Source: Toxotes chatareus
Lineage: Eukaryota; Chordata; Actinopteri; Toxotidae
Direction of reading: 5' to 3'
NCBI GenBank assembly: GCA_016801885.1
Contig: CM028891.1
Coordinates: forward strand, 13,995,517-14,059,516
Length of the DNA stretch: 64,000 nucleotides
Shown in pieces: positions 22,633-35,400 of this stretch. How positions within the stretch are numbered: position 1 is the stretch's first letter; every line of letters starts with the position of its first letter. The position numbers and the translations under genes are program-made. A model generated the notes under the pieces. That model saw only the letters and a program-made list of their open reading frames with translations. It searched no databases and had not been told where the DNA came from.

Positions 22633-23635
22633 GTATGGATGCTTATGCTACCTTGTGATACATTAGCACATTTGTTTTATTCCACACCACTTTGCCTCGC
22701 TGAGTCTGCGCTGCTCAGTATCCGCATCCACCATTAAAACTATTCTTTATATATTTCTTCTTTATGCTGTCGGCGCGTTGCCAGCCGGATTAGTGAACGC
22801 TGGAGTTTTTTTTCCAATCTCACCCAGCTGTAATTTATTGTGCATTTAAAAAAAAAAAAAAAAAAAAAAATAGAGGGTCATTTCCACCTCGTGTTGTATT
22901 TAGGTTTATTCCGAGGGGCAGCACAGTGGCATGGTGCACAATGTATTAGAGAATACTGAGCAGGGAGTGGGGATGTGGTTGGGAATATTTAAGGGGACTG
23001 TGGGCTACAGTAGCTCCCTCGCAGCCTGTCTGCATCATCACACAGCACACTGTATAGTTGCAGCACCTCACCCCGCCACCTCCACCTCCCACCCCTCCCC
23101 GTTTTTTCCAGCCGACGCAGACACCAGCGCGGCTTGTTAACCTTGACTGGTGTGGGAAACAGACACTTGAGGAGTAACAGGAGGGGATGCACGGTGAAGC
23201 CCGGCCGAGAGTGCGGACCATCCTCTTGCTTCTTCTTTACGCATGCCTTTAATTCATTCCTCGTCACCCCCTCCTCCCCCCCCCCCCAACCCTTCCTCTG
23301 CCTCCCTCCCCTCTCCCCCCGCTTTGATTCAGGGCGCACACATAATACTATAATGGTGCCTCATGTTTGGCTGTTAGTGCCCCATGAGTCTGTAAGTGTG
23401 TTTTGGATCTTGCAGGAAAAGTTTCAGTTTCACTGTGTTAATCTGCTGGCAGGCTGTGGGTGCACACAGCAGCGGGAGAGGAATTTGGGGTGTACAGCTG
23501 AAGCCAGATCTGCTTTTGCTGATCCAGAGGAAAATCTAATTTTTATATTGCAGCTGCAGCCTGCAACACATTCGCTTCATCTGGGGCTAAATCTTAGTGG
23601 AGATTTAAAGCCACGAAACTCTGCATTATACCAAC

Positions 23636-24117
23636 ACTCTGACATTTAGGGAAATAGGCTTCTTTTTTTTTTAATACTTGCTGAGAGTTAGATGAGAAGA
23701 TCGGTACCACCCTCATGTCTGTACCTTAAATATTAAGCCAAAGCCAGTTAGCCTAGCTTAGCATAAAGACAGGAAGTGAGGGGCAGTTACACCGGGTAAC
23801 CTCTAAATCTCACTAGAGCGATCTCTTTTATTCAATTAGTTTAAAAACACTGAGGTGTAACTGCACCCACCCAGGGTAGCTGTTTTCACCTGCACCTCAG
23901 CTAAGCTAAGCTAAGCTAAGCTAAGCTAACTGGCTATCAACCTCATGTCTGTACACTTAAATTTACAGCATGTAGCTGCAGCTAGCAGACAGGCTAGCCT
24001 TTTCTCTGCACATTTTCATATTTACCTCTCAGACATTAGAGTGTATGATCTTCAAATCCATCTCTCAGAGACAAACCCGAAAAGAATATTTCTTCAAATG
24101 TCAAACTACTGCTTGAA
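23636..24117. repeat. Inverted-repeat (MITE-like) element with a GCTAA array
   Basis: The left end GACATTTAGGGAAATAGGCT... and, inverted, the right end GACATTTGAAGAAATATTC... are similar. Both are followed by GAGAGTTAGATGAGAAGATC or related words and CTCATGTCTGTAC, then by GCTAA-rich sequence. The centre holds six tandem GCTAA units (about 23900-23930). This is the structure of a nonautonomous foldback/MITE-type DNA repeat well known in percomorph genomes. A half copy, right end only, lies at about 43370-43500. Confidence 0.7.
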
Positions 24118-25287
24118 AATGGGCTGAATAATATGCATTAATGTTTTTAACCTCATGCTCATGATTTATATGCAGGTTTCATGACAGTGCTGCTTATTTT
24201 GCTTATGACTTCTGCCTCCCAAGGTCTTGCAGCACTGTGAGATGCTCTTCCTGTAAATGTTTTACTTAATCGAGTACATTAAGACGAGCACAAAATTTTG
24301 TTATATTTCTTATCACATTCTTGCTTCTGCGGTGTGAAAAAACACAGCGGGGCTGTAAAACTAAAAGCTTAGAGGAGCTTGAAAATGCTCAAAACTTTCA
24401 GTAAGCAGTCAGCATGTGTTTTTTTTTTCTTTTTTTTTTCGACAAGGCATTCATCTTTGTATAATAACCTAACTGTAAATGTGCTGTCACTGAAATCATT
24501 GCACATTTTACAGGCTTCTGAGATCTCAGCCTCTCTCTCTCTCTCTCTCTCATTGCTGCTCCGGTTTCATATACAGAACTGTTGAGTTATGGAGGACTTG
24601 GTGACTCAGCTGCCTGCTGATTTTCAGAGAGCACCATCATGCACTTCAGTTTGATGCTCTACATTTGAAAAAAAAAAAAAAAAAACCACAGACAGGCATT
24701 TGGGTGCAATTAGTCAACAAAGAATATTGCATAACCCGTCGTATTTCAGAAAATTGCTGCTTGTGTGTTAGTTTTCCATGGATTTAGTCTCTCAGGAGTG
24801 TTTCCATTCATTTTTTTTCCGTGTTCAAAGACTTTTTCCTGAGAGGATATACATTAAATTTCCAGGCAGTGGTGCAAGAATTTCCACCCTCCTCTGCTTT
24901 TTCCTCTCTGCTCAGTTTTGCTTTGCATTATAGCCCGCATAGGAAGCTTTTGGACTGCTCCAGTTATTTTGTGATTTCTTTTGAATTTAGCCCGGAATAG
25001 CGAGGTGCAGGTGGTTGATCCTTGTCAGTGATGTAGGCTCACACTCTCTCTATGTAAAAAAAAATTGGACTGAAATAGCTAAATTTCAATCTCCAGTCTT
25101 CCCTGACCCAGCTGCTGGCACAGATATTCCCTTCAGTATAAAGAAGAGGAGAACAGTCCCATTAGTATGCAAGGTGCCGTCACAGCTCCTGAGGTCTGAT
25201 AGAGGATCAGAGGATCAGCTCCTTTTACAGTCTGCTGAATGCTTGACCTGACTTTTTAAGGAAAGCCACACAGGATCCCCTCCCCTT

Positions 25288-25318
<31 letters not shown>

Positions 25319-25694
25319 CCCAGTCACTCTGTTCAGTCATGTTTGAAATTTAGTTTGGGAGACTCATCAAGGTCAATCAATGTTTCACTGAGTGTACGGT
25401 TTCAGCCACAGAGTTTCTCATAAGTTTGTCAAACTTTGTTTTTCACCAGCAGTGAGATTGATTGGACAGACTGGAAGCCGTACACGTTTGGCTTTGTTTC
25501 CTAAATAGCAGGTCGCCCAATTAAACGTTCCCTGGCTTTGTGTTTTGTGTTATTTGCTGGGATAAGTGGACAATGGACCACTTCCTTTTTTTATTTGGCT
25601 GGGGAGGAATGTTCTGGCTCAATGGCCATTTGATATGTTGGAAACAAACGAGCTTACAAGAAAAGTTATGAAAACTATTGATATCACTAAAAAT

Positions 25695-26004
25695 TAGAGC
25701 TGACACGATTAGTCAGTTCATTGAGTAGTCAGTGGACTGAGCAATTTTGATAATCAAATAATTGTTTCAAACAGTTATCAAGCGAAAATGCCAAAAATCT
25801 AATGGGTTCGGCTTCTGAAATGTGAAAATCTGTTTTATACAATATTAAACTGAATATCGTTTAGTTTTTCTGTGTTTCAGACAAAGCAAACAATCTGAAA
25901 ACATATTATTTGGCTCTTGGAAATACTGATGACCATTTTTCACCATGTCAATCGGTTGATTGACATGATAATCGATAATGAAAATAACCATTAGCTGGGG
26001 CCAA
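25695..26004. repeat. ATTAATCGAT-type short interspersed repeat
   Basis: It starts with AGAGCTGACACGATTAGTC and ends with GATAATCGATAATGAAAATAACC. Internally it has AAAATGCCAAAAATCT, GGCTTCTGAAATGTG and a TGACCATTTTTCACC-like part. It is a diverged copy of a common percomorph repeat with AT-rich terminal palindromic words. Related copies are at 29105-29355, 33531-33780, 33975-34294, 35965-36352 and part of 40118-40250. Confidence 0.65.
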
Positions 26005-29000
26005 AATAAAAATTCTTCCATTCTGCCATACTATCGTTGTCATGATTATATCTGTAATACTGCAGTACAGCAGTGCAGTGTTAGAAAGGTCACAGTGTAT
26101 CAAATGGCACACTGAATGTGCAGCTCTGCCATATTTTTCACATACATACGGTATATTTACAGTGTCAGTACAGAGGACGAATTCTATACAATTTCTAAGC
26201 CACAAACACATTTTCACGCAGCCCTCTGAACCTCCACTCTGTCATTCCCACAGTGAGATTATAGATTTTTATGGCTTTAAGTAGAGCGCTTTGTAACCTA
26301 ATTACACATGGCGCCCTCACTCCCTACCAACAGATTATGACAGTGTTTTTTTAATCACTGCTATCTTACCTAAAGCACTAGCTGTGCTTTTTTTTTTCTC
26401 AGTAGCATATTACTCCCATTTATAATGCAGAGTTAGTTGTCTAATGAGATTGTGCACTTGACTCAGAGACAAACTGTCTGGGTCCTAATGGTGCTACAGT
26501 TCACTGAGCGGCTGGTTGACCCATTTAGATGTTAACGCTCGATACTGCACCGCACTCAGATGTGAAGTGTGAGTGTGGTGCACGCATTTGCAAATAAATG
26601 TGCACTATCCTTCCAGCTGCAAAAGCTTTTAATTATTCAGAAAAAGGTGCAGAACAGCAAAATTATTTTAAAGAGAAAAGTTTTTTCTGTGTGAATATCC
26701 TGTCATGGCTGCAGCTAACAGTTATTTTCATGTTAGTTATAGTTATTTTTTCAATCAGTCAAATTTTAAGATCAGAAAAAGTCCATTTCCATGTTTCTTC
26801 CTAGCTTTCTGTTAATACGCTGCCCCCTGTTTGTTTGGAGGATGAATTCGACAGTTGGCCAATTCCTACACATTGTCCCTTTAAGAATCGATTTCTTAAA
26901 AAAAAAAAATAAATAAATAAAAAAAAAAAAAAGATGGAATTTCTTTTATCAGGATGGTTAGAGGAGTCTTTAAAGATTTTGGAAATACCTTCAGATCATT
27001 CGTAGACATTGTTAAATTATTTGGGTTTTACAAAAATTGTGGAGTATTAGTTTTTTAGGAAAATCGGATGCTTAGCTCTTTGAATCGAATCTAATAATAC
27101 ATTTAACAGTTTCCTTTAAGGGATCAATAAAGCATATCTATCTATCTACATGAGAAGTGTAGACCTTATATAGCAGGTGTGTATTTATAGATTAATTTCT
27201 CTGAATGATGCTCAGATGATGGGTTCCTTATGACCCTGAAGGAGCAGATCAAGTTTTTGACCTGAAGATGTATTAATGTGATTCACTTATTCATTCCCCG
27301 ACATGAACCCTCCACATACCAAACCTGCCCTCGTTCTGTCGGCTCTCTCTCCCATCCTGCACGGGCAGAGCGGTGCTGAAAGATCGGGGCTAATACTTAG
27401 CTTGGATGCAGAGTAGGAAAGCAGGGGGGGGGGGAGTTTGTAGCAGAGGAATCACTCTGAGTATCCTGCCAGTTTTATTTTTCATGGTTATTTGGGTTTA
27501 TTAATAGCGAGTGGCGGTTTTTCACTGTACTGTGTGTTTGTGTCAGAGTTGACCCTGGTGACCTCGGTGCTGACTCACAGCGAACTGGAGTCTTTTCTGC
27601 CTCAGAAATAAGGATTTCTTCTTAGTGCTGCAGTTTAAGGGCTGGGATAGTTCCTCTCTCGGTTCACCAGCTGCTGCTCCAGTTTTCAAGTCTCTCCACT
27701 TGGCGTTGCTCTCACCCGATTGGGTGTTAGCTGTGGACGTGGGGCAGATTATCCCGTTGTCATGGCTACAGCAAACAGGAAATGCCCGGAAGCAGGTAAT
27801 GCTTCAGGCTTGTTCCAGTGTGTCGCACATCGCTTGCAGGGAAACTCGTCTCGTTGCCGTTGCTCCGTCTTTCCATCTGCTCCCACAATACCTCCCTTTT
27901 TTTTTTGAGGGTGATGAGAGCAGCCAAGGAGCTGAACCATAAACGCTGTCTGGATAAAGATGCTTTGTCCCAAACAAGCCCTGAAATCCAAGGTCGACCC
28001 TAAACTCCTTATCTGCAGCTTCTTAGGTTCGGTGCTTAACATACCTTTGGAACAAAAAACAAAATCCACAGGAGCTCTGTTGCTTTGTGCAGCCTCTCTA
28101 TTTCTGCACAACATATTGTACCAAATCACTTTGATCATAAAATATCAGCAGATGCTCTATTGTTTTCAGCCATCATGGGAGACTTTTCTCTCCTTCTCTG
28201 CAGGTTTCTCTTCATTACATATGCCTAGCTGCTCCAAATCGGCCCAGAAATGTACGTCTCCTCTCCTTAATCCCCCTCAGTGAAGGTGCAGGTCTGCGTG
28301 CTTTTGTACAGTCCCTTTGATGGTAGCTGATGGCCATTGAGTAGCTTTCCGAGAGCTTTGGCCTTTAAGCAGCTTGAGCTGTTTTTTGTGTGCAGCTCTT
28401 AAACTGAAGAAAGAGAAGAGAGGGGCCCCGCAGTGGGAGGGGATCAGACTTTCTTCATGCCCTCAGTACAGTCCATATTCCCCCTAGTGCACCCCATCTG
28501 TCTGTGACAATAATGTTGACGAGGGCATGTTCGTGGTCTCTGGTATGTAAACGTTGCCACTGGGAGCTGTACGTCACACATCAGCACTGGTATAAATTTT
28601 TATTCTCCATATACCTTTTCCCTCTCGATTTTCCTTGTGCTCCTGAGCTGAAAAACAGACAAAGAGTATGGATTTCTTTTGCTTTATTTCATTCCTCTCA
28701 GCCTATTGTTGTCGCAAAGCATCATGGACTAGAGGAGGGCAGAGAAATTAAACAAATTATATTAAACCAAACTTTTATTACCAATAAACAACAAGGAGTG
28801 TGTAATTCTAGAAAAGATGAAAGAAATTTTTTGTTGTGGGTTTGGTTGTTTATGACCTGATAAAGTAGATTATGTGAGGTTTTGTGTGTTTAAGCGTTAA
28901 TAAATAACACAACGGATGTTTTAACTTTGCTTTTTTGCTTATTTAATCATGAATATTGAATGTTGTAGGGAAATGCTTTTAGGGAAAGTGTCTTCAGGGC

Positions 29001-29104
29001 CTTTAAAATGCAGCAAAGTCTACATGTGACCCCTCGTCACGTGTGTGTGTGTGTGTGTAGACAGTGTAGACATGAACTGTCAGTTCAGCTATCACGTGAT
29101 CACA

Positions 29105-29355
29105 GTAGAGTTGCAGCAATTAGCTGATTAATCAAGTAAAAGCAAAATAAACCACAGACTGTTTTTTTCGATTAAATGTTTAACTAATTTTTCAAGAAAA
29201 AATGCCAAACGTTACCTAATTCCATCATAACGTGTGTGAGCATTTCTGTTCTTTCTGTTTTATATCACTGCAAACTGAGCATCTTTTTTGGTTTTGGGCT
29301 GTTGGTGAGAAGAAACAAACAAAAACAACTAAAGATGTCACCATGGATTGAGAAC
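29105..29355. repeat. ATTAATCGAT-type repeat, diverged copy
   Basis: It opens with GAGTTGCAGCAATTAGCTG and shares AAAAAATGCCAAACG, TTCTGTTTTATATCACTGC and AAACTGAGCATC words with the family. The right end is lost. Confidence 0.6.
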
Positions 29356-31879
29356 CACTGCTTGTAAACTGTAAACTGATGATGCAGCCAGTATTGCAGC
29401 ATAGAAAACCGGCCAGACAGTCTGCACTCTGTACTGTGTGAAGCACGAGTCTGAGCATGAGCTCTGTGTAGCCCTCTTGTGGCAAAATAAGGAAGTGGAG
29501 AAAAAAAAATCCTAAGATGATGCTTAGGAAATTAAATTAGTGATTACAGTTTGGCTCCAAGAAAATTATTCAGCCATTAAGTCTTTAAACATTATTTTAA
29601 GATGCCTCTTGTGCCTAGTTTGCCATTTTAGTAATGTTTATCCTTATTGCTGCCAGTCCCATGAACATGGATCCCTCCTTCCATTCAGACAGTCAGCACC
29701 TCCCTGCCTGGCTGTTTGCTCCCTCTCTTGGTCATTAATGATACTACTGCTGCTCCCTTACCCCCTGTTAGCCCCCCTCTACCCCCCTGTCTGCTACACA
29801 CTGGGACATTACCATTTGGTGAGACTGACTGGCTTTGGTGAGGAGACGGTGGGGCCCCGGCAGGGGGTACTCCCGCACTCAAGGCTCTCTTCTGCATCGC
29901 CTGAGCTGCCGGATCCCTTTGTTATCGTTGAATGCCCACGTGCCGTTGCCGGAGAAATGGGGGATTGGCACAGTCTCAGAATCCACATGGATAAGCTCAG
30001 CGGGTTGAGCTTTTGACCTTGTGGGAAACTGAGTTGGGCACTTTGTGTGTCCGTGTGATTAATGCATTTAAAGCCTGTGTCATATGTTATGTAATAGAAG
30101 GTTAATCTGATGCATAATGTCAGCGTGGACTGATACTGATTCTGCAGCTTCTTGACTGCGGAGGGGACACCGATGAATTGAGGGGGGTTGTAAGAAATCT
30201 TACACTGAAGGTTCGGGATCCTTATGTTTCTCAGAGCCTGACGGCAGCAGTACACTCATCTCAACAGCAGGTGTCGCCACCAAGCAAACTAATGCTAAGA
30301 GCTGTCAGCAGTGCATGGGAGGGCCAGCATTTGTCTATCAATAAGTCAATTCCGATAATCAGGGGTGTGAAGGAAGTTTGAAGGACGTAGGTTTTGACTT
30401 TTAGATTACTCCCGCTCTTTTCTTTACCTCTCTCTCAGTAATGGCGTCTTTGCATCATGGGTAATAGGTAATAAGCGTTCATAAAAAAAAAAAAAAAGGC
30501 CTGCGGTTGTTTAGATGCCTCTGAGGGACGGCGAATCCTCCAGAAGGTCATAACCTCTGGACTAGAGGTCACAGACAACTAAGCAGCTGTCTACACAATA
30601 ACTGCAGAGTTTTCCTCTCAGAGCAGGAGCAACGTCCTCTTTTCTAACATATATTTGGTTTGTAAGTTTGTCAGAATGTGCTGACAACTGAAGAACTGAT
30701 TTCCATTTACTGTTAAAACAGTAGAGGATCGTTTCCTTTCCGCTCTGACACCTGGTTCGACATTTTTCTGCCATTTTCACACCAGGAGAGCAGAGGAGGA
30801 GGAAACGCTTGCCTCTTTTAAACAGAGATCCCCCTACATTGCCATTAAGAAGACCCCTCATTATGTCGGCTTTGACTGTTTACACTCAACCATACAAAGC
30901 CGGAGAAAGTAACAGCGAAAATTAGCCGTCATGTGTCACAAGCCAAGCCCCCTGTGAATCTGCCCCACTTCACCTCCTTTGTCATTCAAATAACCTCATG
31001 AATATTTCACTCCCCTGATCTGACGGCTGGAAGAAGAAGGGTAGGGAGGAAAAGAGGGGCTGGAGAAGAAAGGGGACGGGGGGGCTGAAAGAGTCATAAT
31101 CTTTGGGCATGCTTTTAGTCAGAGTAACGACCTGTGTGGCGAAGCTCGGGCTTGTGTGTAATTGGAGTGTGAGACAGCATGTCACATCACAACCTTAAAA
31201 GTCACAGCACACACAACAGAAACAGTCAGTGTGTATAATTCAGCCGTGCTTCACTAAGTCTTTTCTTTATTCCTCACATCACATTCTTCTGTCCTTGAGG
31301 GGATGGTGTGTGTGTGTGTGTGTTTTTTTTTCACCTCTTTTTCTTTTTCTTTTTTCTTTCAGTTTCCAGCATTTTGTGGAGAAAGCTTTAAGAAAGCAGC
31401 CTGCGAGAAATCACAACAGAGCCTAATTACACGTGTCAAGTGACACAGTCACCTTGCTGTGCAGACCAGCCTGTTTGTTTGCCATTACACCATAGCCACA
31501 GCCTGAATGTAGCCTCTGGGCCAACTAGTGGGTGAAAGGTAAAGCTAATGAGGCGAGTGGAGGCAATACTCGTAACCTATGAATGCACTCTGACAAAGCC
31601 CAGCGCAGAAACATAGGAAATGAAGGTGCTCTTGACGTGGCCTTCTCCTTTTGTGAAGTGGCTTTAGAGCACATTAGCTCGCCCGTTGTGAGGCAGGCTC
31701 TGCACTCAAAGGCAAACAGTCAAATATAATGAGGCTGATTTGAGTGGCTTTGCTTTTCAGTTGAGAAAATAACATCACCCTCCTCCTCCTCATCATCATC
31801 GCCGCCACCACGTCATTACTCCATCATATATGGCAGTTTGTGTGTGTGTACACATGCGTTAATGATATGCGGCGTGGCC

Positions 31880-32449
31880 CCTTTAAGAGCCCAATGTCCT
31901 TTTTTGAGAATGAGTCCAAACTCTGAGCTCTGTGTGTGCTGACCATGGCCTCTGGGTTGGTCACCAGGGGGAAGCTGTAGAAGAGGAATGGCTAACTGAT
32001 TCTAACCTCCCCAGCCCCTGTTTAGACCAAACGGCAGCCTCTCCCCGCCGCATGCCCTTATCTACCAATGGAATGCAACAGCTGTGTTGGGGAGCAGCAG
32101 GGTGGGCTGGCTGAAACCCCCCTGCCAGACCCCCGCACAGCTCCCCCCTCACCACCACCACCACCTCCAAGGGACGTGCCGGGCTCCTGAAAGGCAGCTC
32201 AACTAAAAAGTGAGCTAGACACAGTGAGAGACTCGGCAGGGCTGCTGCACATTCAAAATAGAGGGAGAGGGAGGGAAGAGAGAGAGAGAGAGAGAGAAGG
32301 AGAGTCAGGGACAGGCAGTGCTGAAAAGGAGAGCACAAAGAGAAGGAAAGTGGAGCAGGGGAGGGGAACAGGAGGCTGGGTGAAGGGAGAGGGAAAGACA
32401 AAAGAAGGAGAGGGGAGACATAGCAGGGTGAACGGAGGGGACTGAGCAA
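31880..32449 (+). promoter_or_regulatory. smarcd3: Proximal smarcd3 promoter and 5' UTR
   Basis: This precedes the first recognised coding exon. From about 32230 it becomes purine-rich (GAGAGG runs, with a GA microsatellite at about 32277-32300). It contains repeated CACC/CCACC words on the upstream side (32140-32175). The transcription start cannot be fixed. The leader probably lies within 32200-32449. Confidence 0.45.
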
Positions 32450-35400
32450 ATGGCTACGGAGGAGACGGCGGGGGGAGCCAGGAAAGCCACCAAGAGCAAA
32501 CTGTTTGAGTTCCTGGTCCATGGAGTGGTGAGTGGCGCTGTCCGTCATTCCCGTGAAAGGAGCTGGGCTCTGGCATGCATCTGTGTGTGCGTCTGTGTGT
32601 GCTCCAGTGTGTGTGCTCCAGTGTGTGTGTGTGTGTGTATGCATGAGTCGGCGCAGCAGCAGCAGCGGTCTGTGTGTGAGAGATAGCTGGGTAAAGCTGG
32701 CCATGTGAAGGTTATTTCCAGCCCCCTGGATCCCAGCCTGTTAGAGGATGGCTTGAGAGAACAAGAAGTGGAGCAGCATGAATGGATGAAGCTGAGCAGG
32801 GAGAAGGATGAGGAGCAGAGGATTTCTAACACACACATATACACACACAGATACACACACACACACACAAAAAAAAAGGATAATTGTAGAAATAGAAGCT
32901 AAGCGGCAGCAGAAAGCATCCAGCTCCCCCTTTGGCTAACAGAGGAGCACACTGAGCATGCTTCCCTGGGAGTCACAGACAGAGGGGGGGGAAATGACGA
33001 GTCCACTCATAACAACACAGTCAGAGTAGCCTTCCAGGCGGCGTGCTGTAGGATGGTGGAAGGATCTGAACCTGTAAGGTCACGAGACGAACGGATGTAG
33101 TATCGTAGACGGAGCCGAGGCAGACGGCCAATCCTGGAAATCATGCAGAACAATCAGCCCATTCATGTGAAGCTAGCATGAAATGTCAAGTCAAGTGTTG
33201 CTCATGGTTAGAGGTTAGGCAACTATTACCATAAGCCCCCATACTGCACATTAATAACAGAACATGGAGTACAGAAGTGGTTTGTTTTCGTAATGGGCTG
33301 AATGAATTAGGGTGTTGAGGCTCATGTAAAAGTCTTTGTGACACTTTGCTGTTGAAAGTTTTAGCAGATGTGACTTTGACATCGACTCAAGTTCCAGTTT
33401 TTCCAAACCTTTTATTTGCTCTTACCAACCTTAAAATAAAGCCACATCTCTTTGTGACCCCCCTCATATGGATCAGCTCATCCAGGGTGATTTTACCTCC
33501 TCGGATTGTTCCATTTCAATTACATTTTTAGGGCTGCAACTAGTAATTATTTTGCTTAGAGATCGATAGTTAAGTGTGGTGTTAAAAGAGAAAAAAAAAA
33601 AAAACTGCGAAAAAAAAATTCCCAAAACAACTTCGCAAACGCTCAGGGTGATTTTTCAAATGTCTTGTTTCATCCGTCCAAAAACAAGAAGTTCAGTTTA
33701 CAACTATACAGAATGACACAGGGAAACTTTTATACAGCAGAATTTCCTTTACTATCTCCAGCCCCAACAATTTTCTGGTGACCACTTAGATTCATGCTTT
33801 GGGTTCTCGACCTTCGGGCTGGACAGCATCATTTCATCATAAGTATTATTTCATGTCCGCATAGCTTCTACTTCCTGATTAAGTTGAAGTGAATTTCTCT
33901 TTTTCTACCCCAAAAATCATCTGACAGCCACTTAGATTTTTCTTGTGACTGCTTGTGGGGTTAGAAAGTATTTCTAGAGCTGAAACACTTTGTAGATTAA
34001 TTGTTTAGTCAGTTAGACTATTTTGATAGTTTATTTAATGCTTAACTTGTGTATTTTGAGCTGAAATGTCAATAATTTACTGGTTGTGCCTTCTCAAATG
34101 TGAATATTTGTTGGTTTTCCCAGTATTCTTTGTTACTTAGCTGAATGTTTTGGGGTTTCAGGCTCTTGATTTGATAAAACAAGCAATTCAGACATGTGAA
34201 CTTGGGTTTTAGGAAAGTATGATGGCAATTTTTCACTATTCTCTGAGCAAGTAATCAGTCAAATAACCAGTGTTGGAATTGATAAGATGCAGACCTAATT
34301 CTCGAGTCACAAATGTCCGTTTTGTGCTGTAGTTTCTACTTTCTGCTGAGCTGTTTCACCTTTCACCTTTGCACTGATACTGAAACTTGGTATCAATTCT
34401 TAATCCTCAAGTACACTGAAAAGGTCAAAAAGACTTTATGGTATTTGTTTCTCAAATCTTTCTGTGCCTTAAAATCCCAGAACTCGCTCGACTGAGCTCT
34501 GGTTTGTGGACGTAACTCCGTTTTAATCAGTGCTGATGTTCGGCGTAGTGACACCAGGTAGATTTATGCACTGAAACAAGATGAGGTATTGTCTCTCTGA
34601 CAGGAGCAGTCACCACAGGGGCTTTGGTGCTAAAGCCCTGCTCACAGAGACGGACTTTAGGATACAATGGACCAGGTGATTCATGAGCCAGATGAGTGTG
34701 TCCTCTCAACAGACCAATTAACCTTGATGAGGCTCTGGCTGCTCCAAGCCAAATATTTCCCTCTGCTTATTTTCTCTCATGCGTGCCTCTCCTCTTTCCT
34801 CTGTCTCTCCCCCACATTTTAAGATGGAAAAGTCCTGTTATAATAGTTGTGGCAGGTTCCTCGTTGTGTATACTGCAGAATGGAGAAATATTTATAGTAT
34901 GGGGATATGGGGATGATTTGGCGCAGTTTGTTAGCTTGTGGCGAGGGATGACGTTTGCTTTCCCCTCATGGCTGACTGAAGCGAAGCAAGCGTTTAGACA
35001 CACAGAAACACACACGTAGATGCATCTGCGCACACAAAAATATATGTAAATACAGCATATGCGCACATTGTTGTGGTTACCAGAGGTCGTAGTGTTCCAG
35101 CCTCAAAGCGGCAGCGTGTGTGTGTGTTGTGGGGGAGAGAATATGGCCGAGGTCTGGTTCTAGGACTGATGGGTGGGCTGAAGGCCTGGCTGAGGTCTCT
35201 TCCTCTTTCTCTCTCATTATCTGCCTCACCTCCCCTTGCTGTGTTACTTCTCTGCCTCGTGTGAGTGTGTGTGTCTGTGTTTGGAGGTCAGCGAGGGCCG
35301 CGGTGATGAGAAAAGCCTTCCAGCGCTCTGCATGGGAAACCCCGATAAGCCAAAACATGATACGACACACTGTAGCTTTGTCATCCGTAATTCTGAAGGT

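Larger units (their letters stand above)
22633..31879 (+). other. Region between distal and proximal smarcd3 starts (intron of the long transcript, if used)
   Basis: No protein-coding exon was recognised. It contains an A run (about 22849-22870), a pyrimidine-rich G-poor stretch (about 23050-23330), the inverted-repeat element 23636-24117, a CT run (about 24532-24552), a CA run (about 25289-25311), AT-rich repeats at 25695-26004 and 29105-29355, an A-rich tract (about 26898-26933) and a G run (about 27425-27434). Segments at 30900-31200 look free of repeats and might be conserved noncoding DNA. Confidence 0.55.

Noticed and set aside
31961..32704. 247-codon minus-strand frame opposite smarcd3 exon 1
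   Set aside because: It is open because the plus strand is purine-rich (Ser/Leu/Pro-rich low complexity on the other strand), and it overlaps the coding exon and 5' UTR of smarcd3. No family resemblance.
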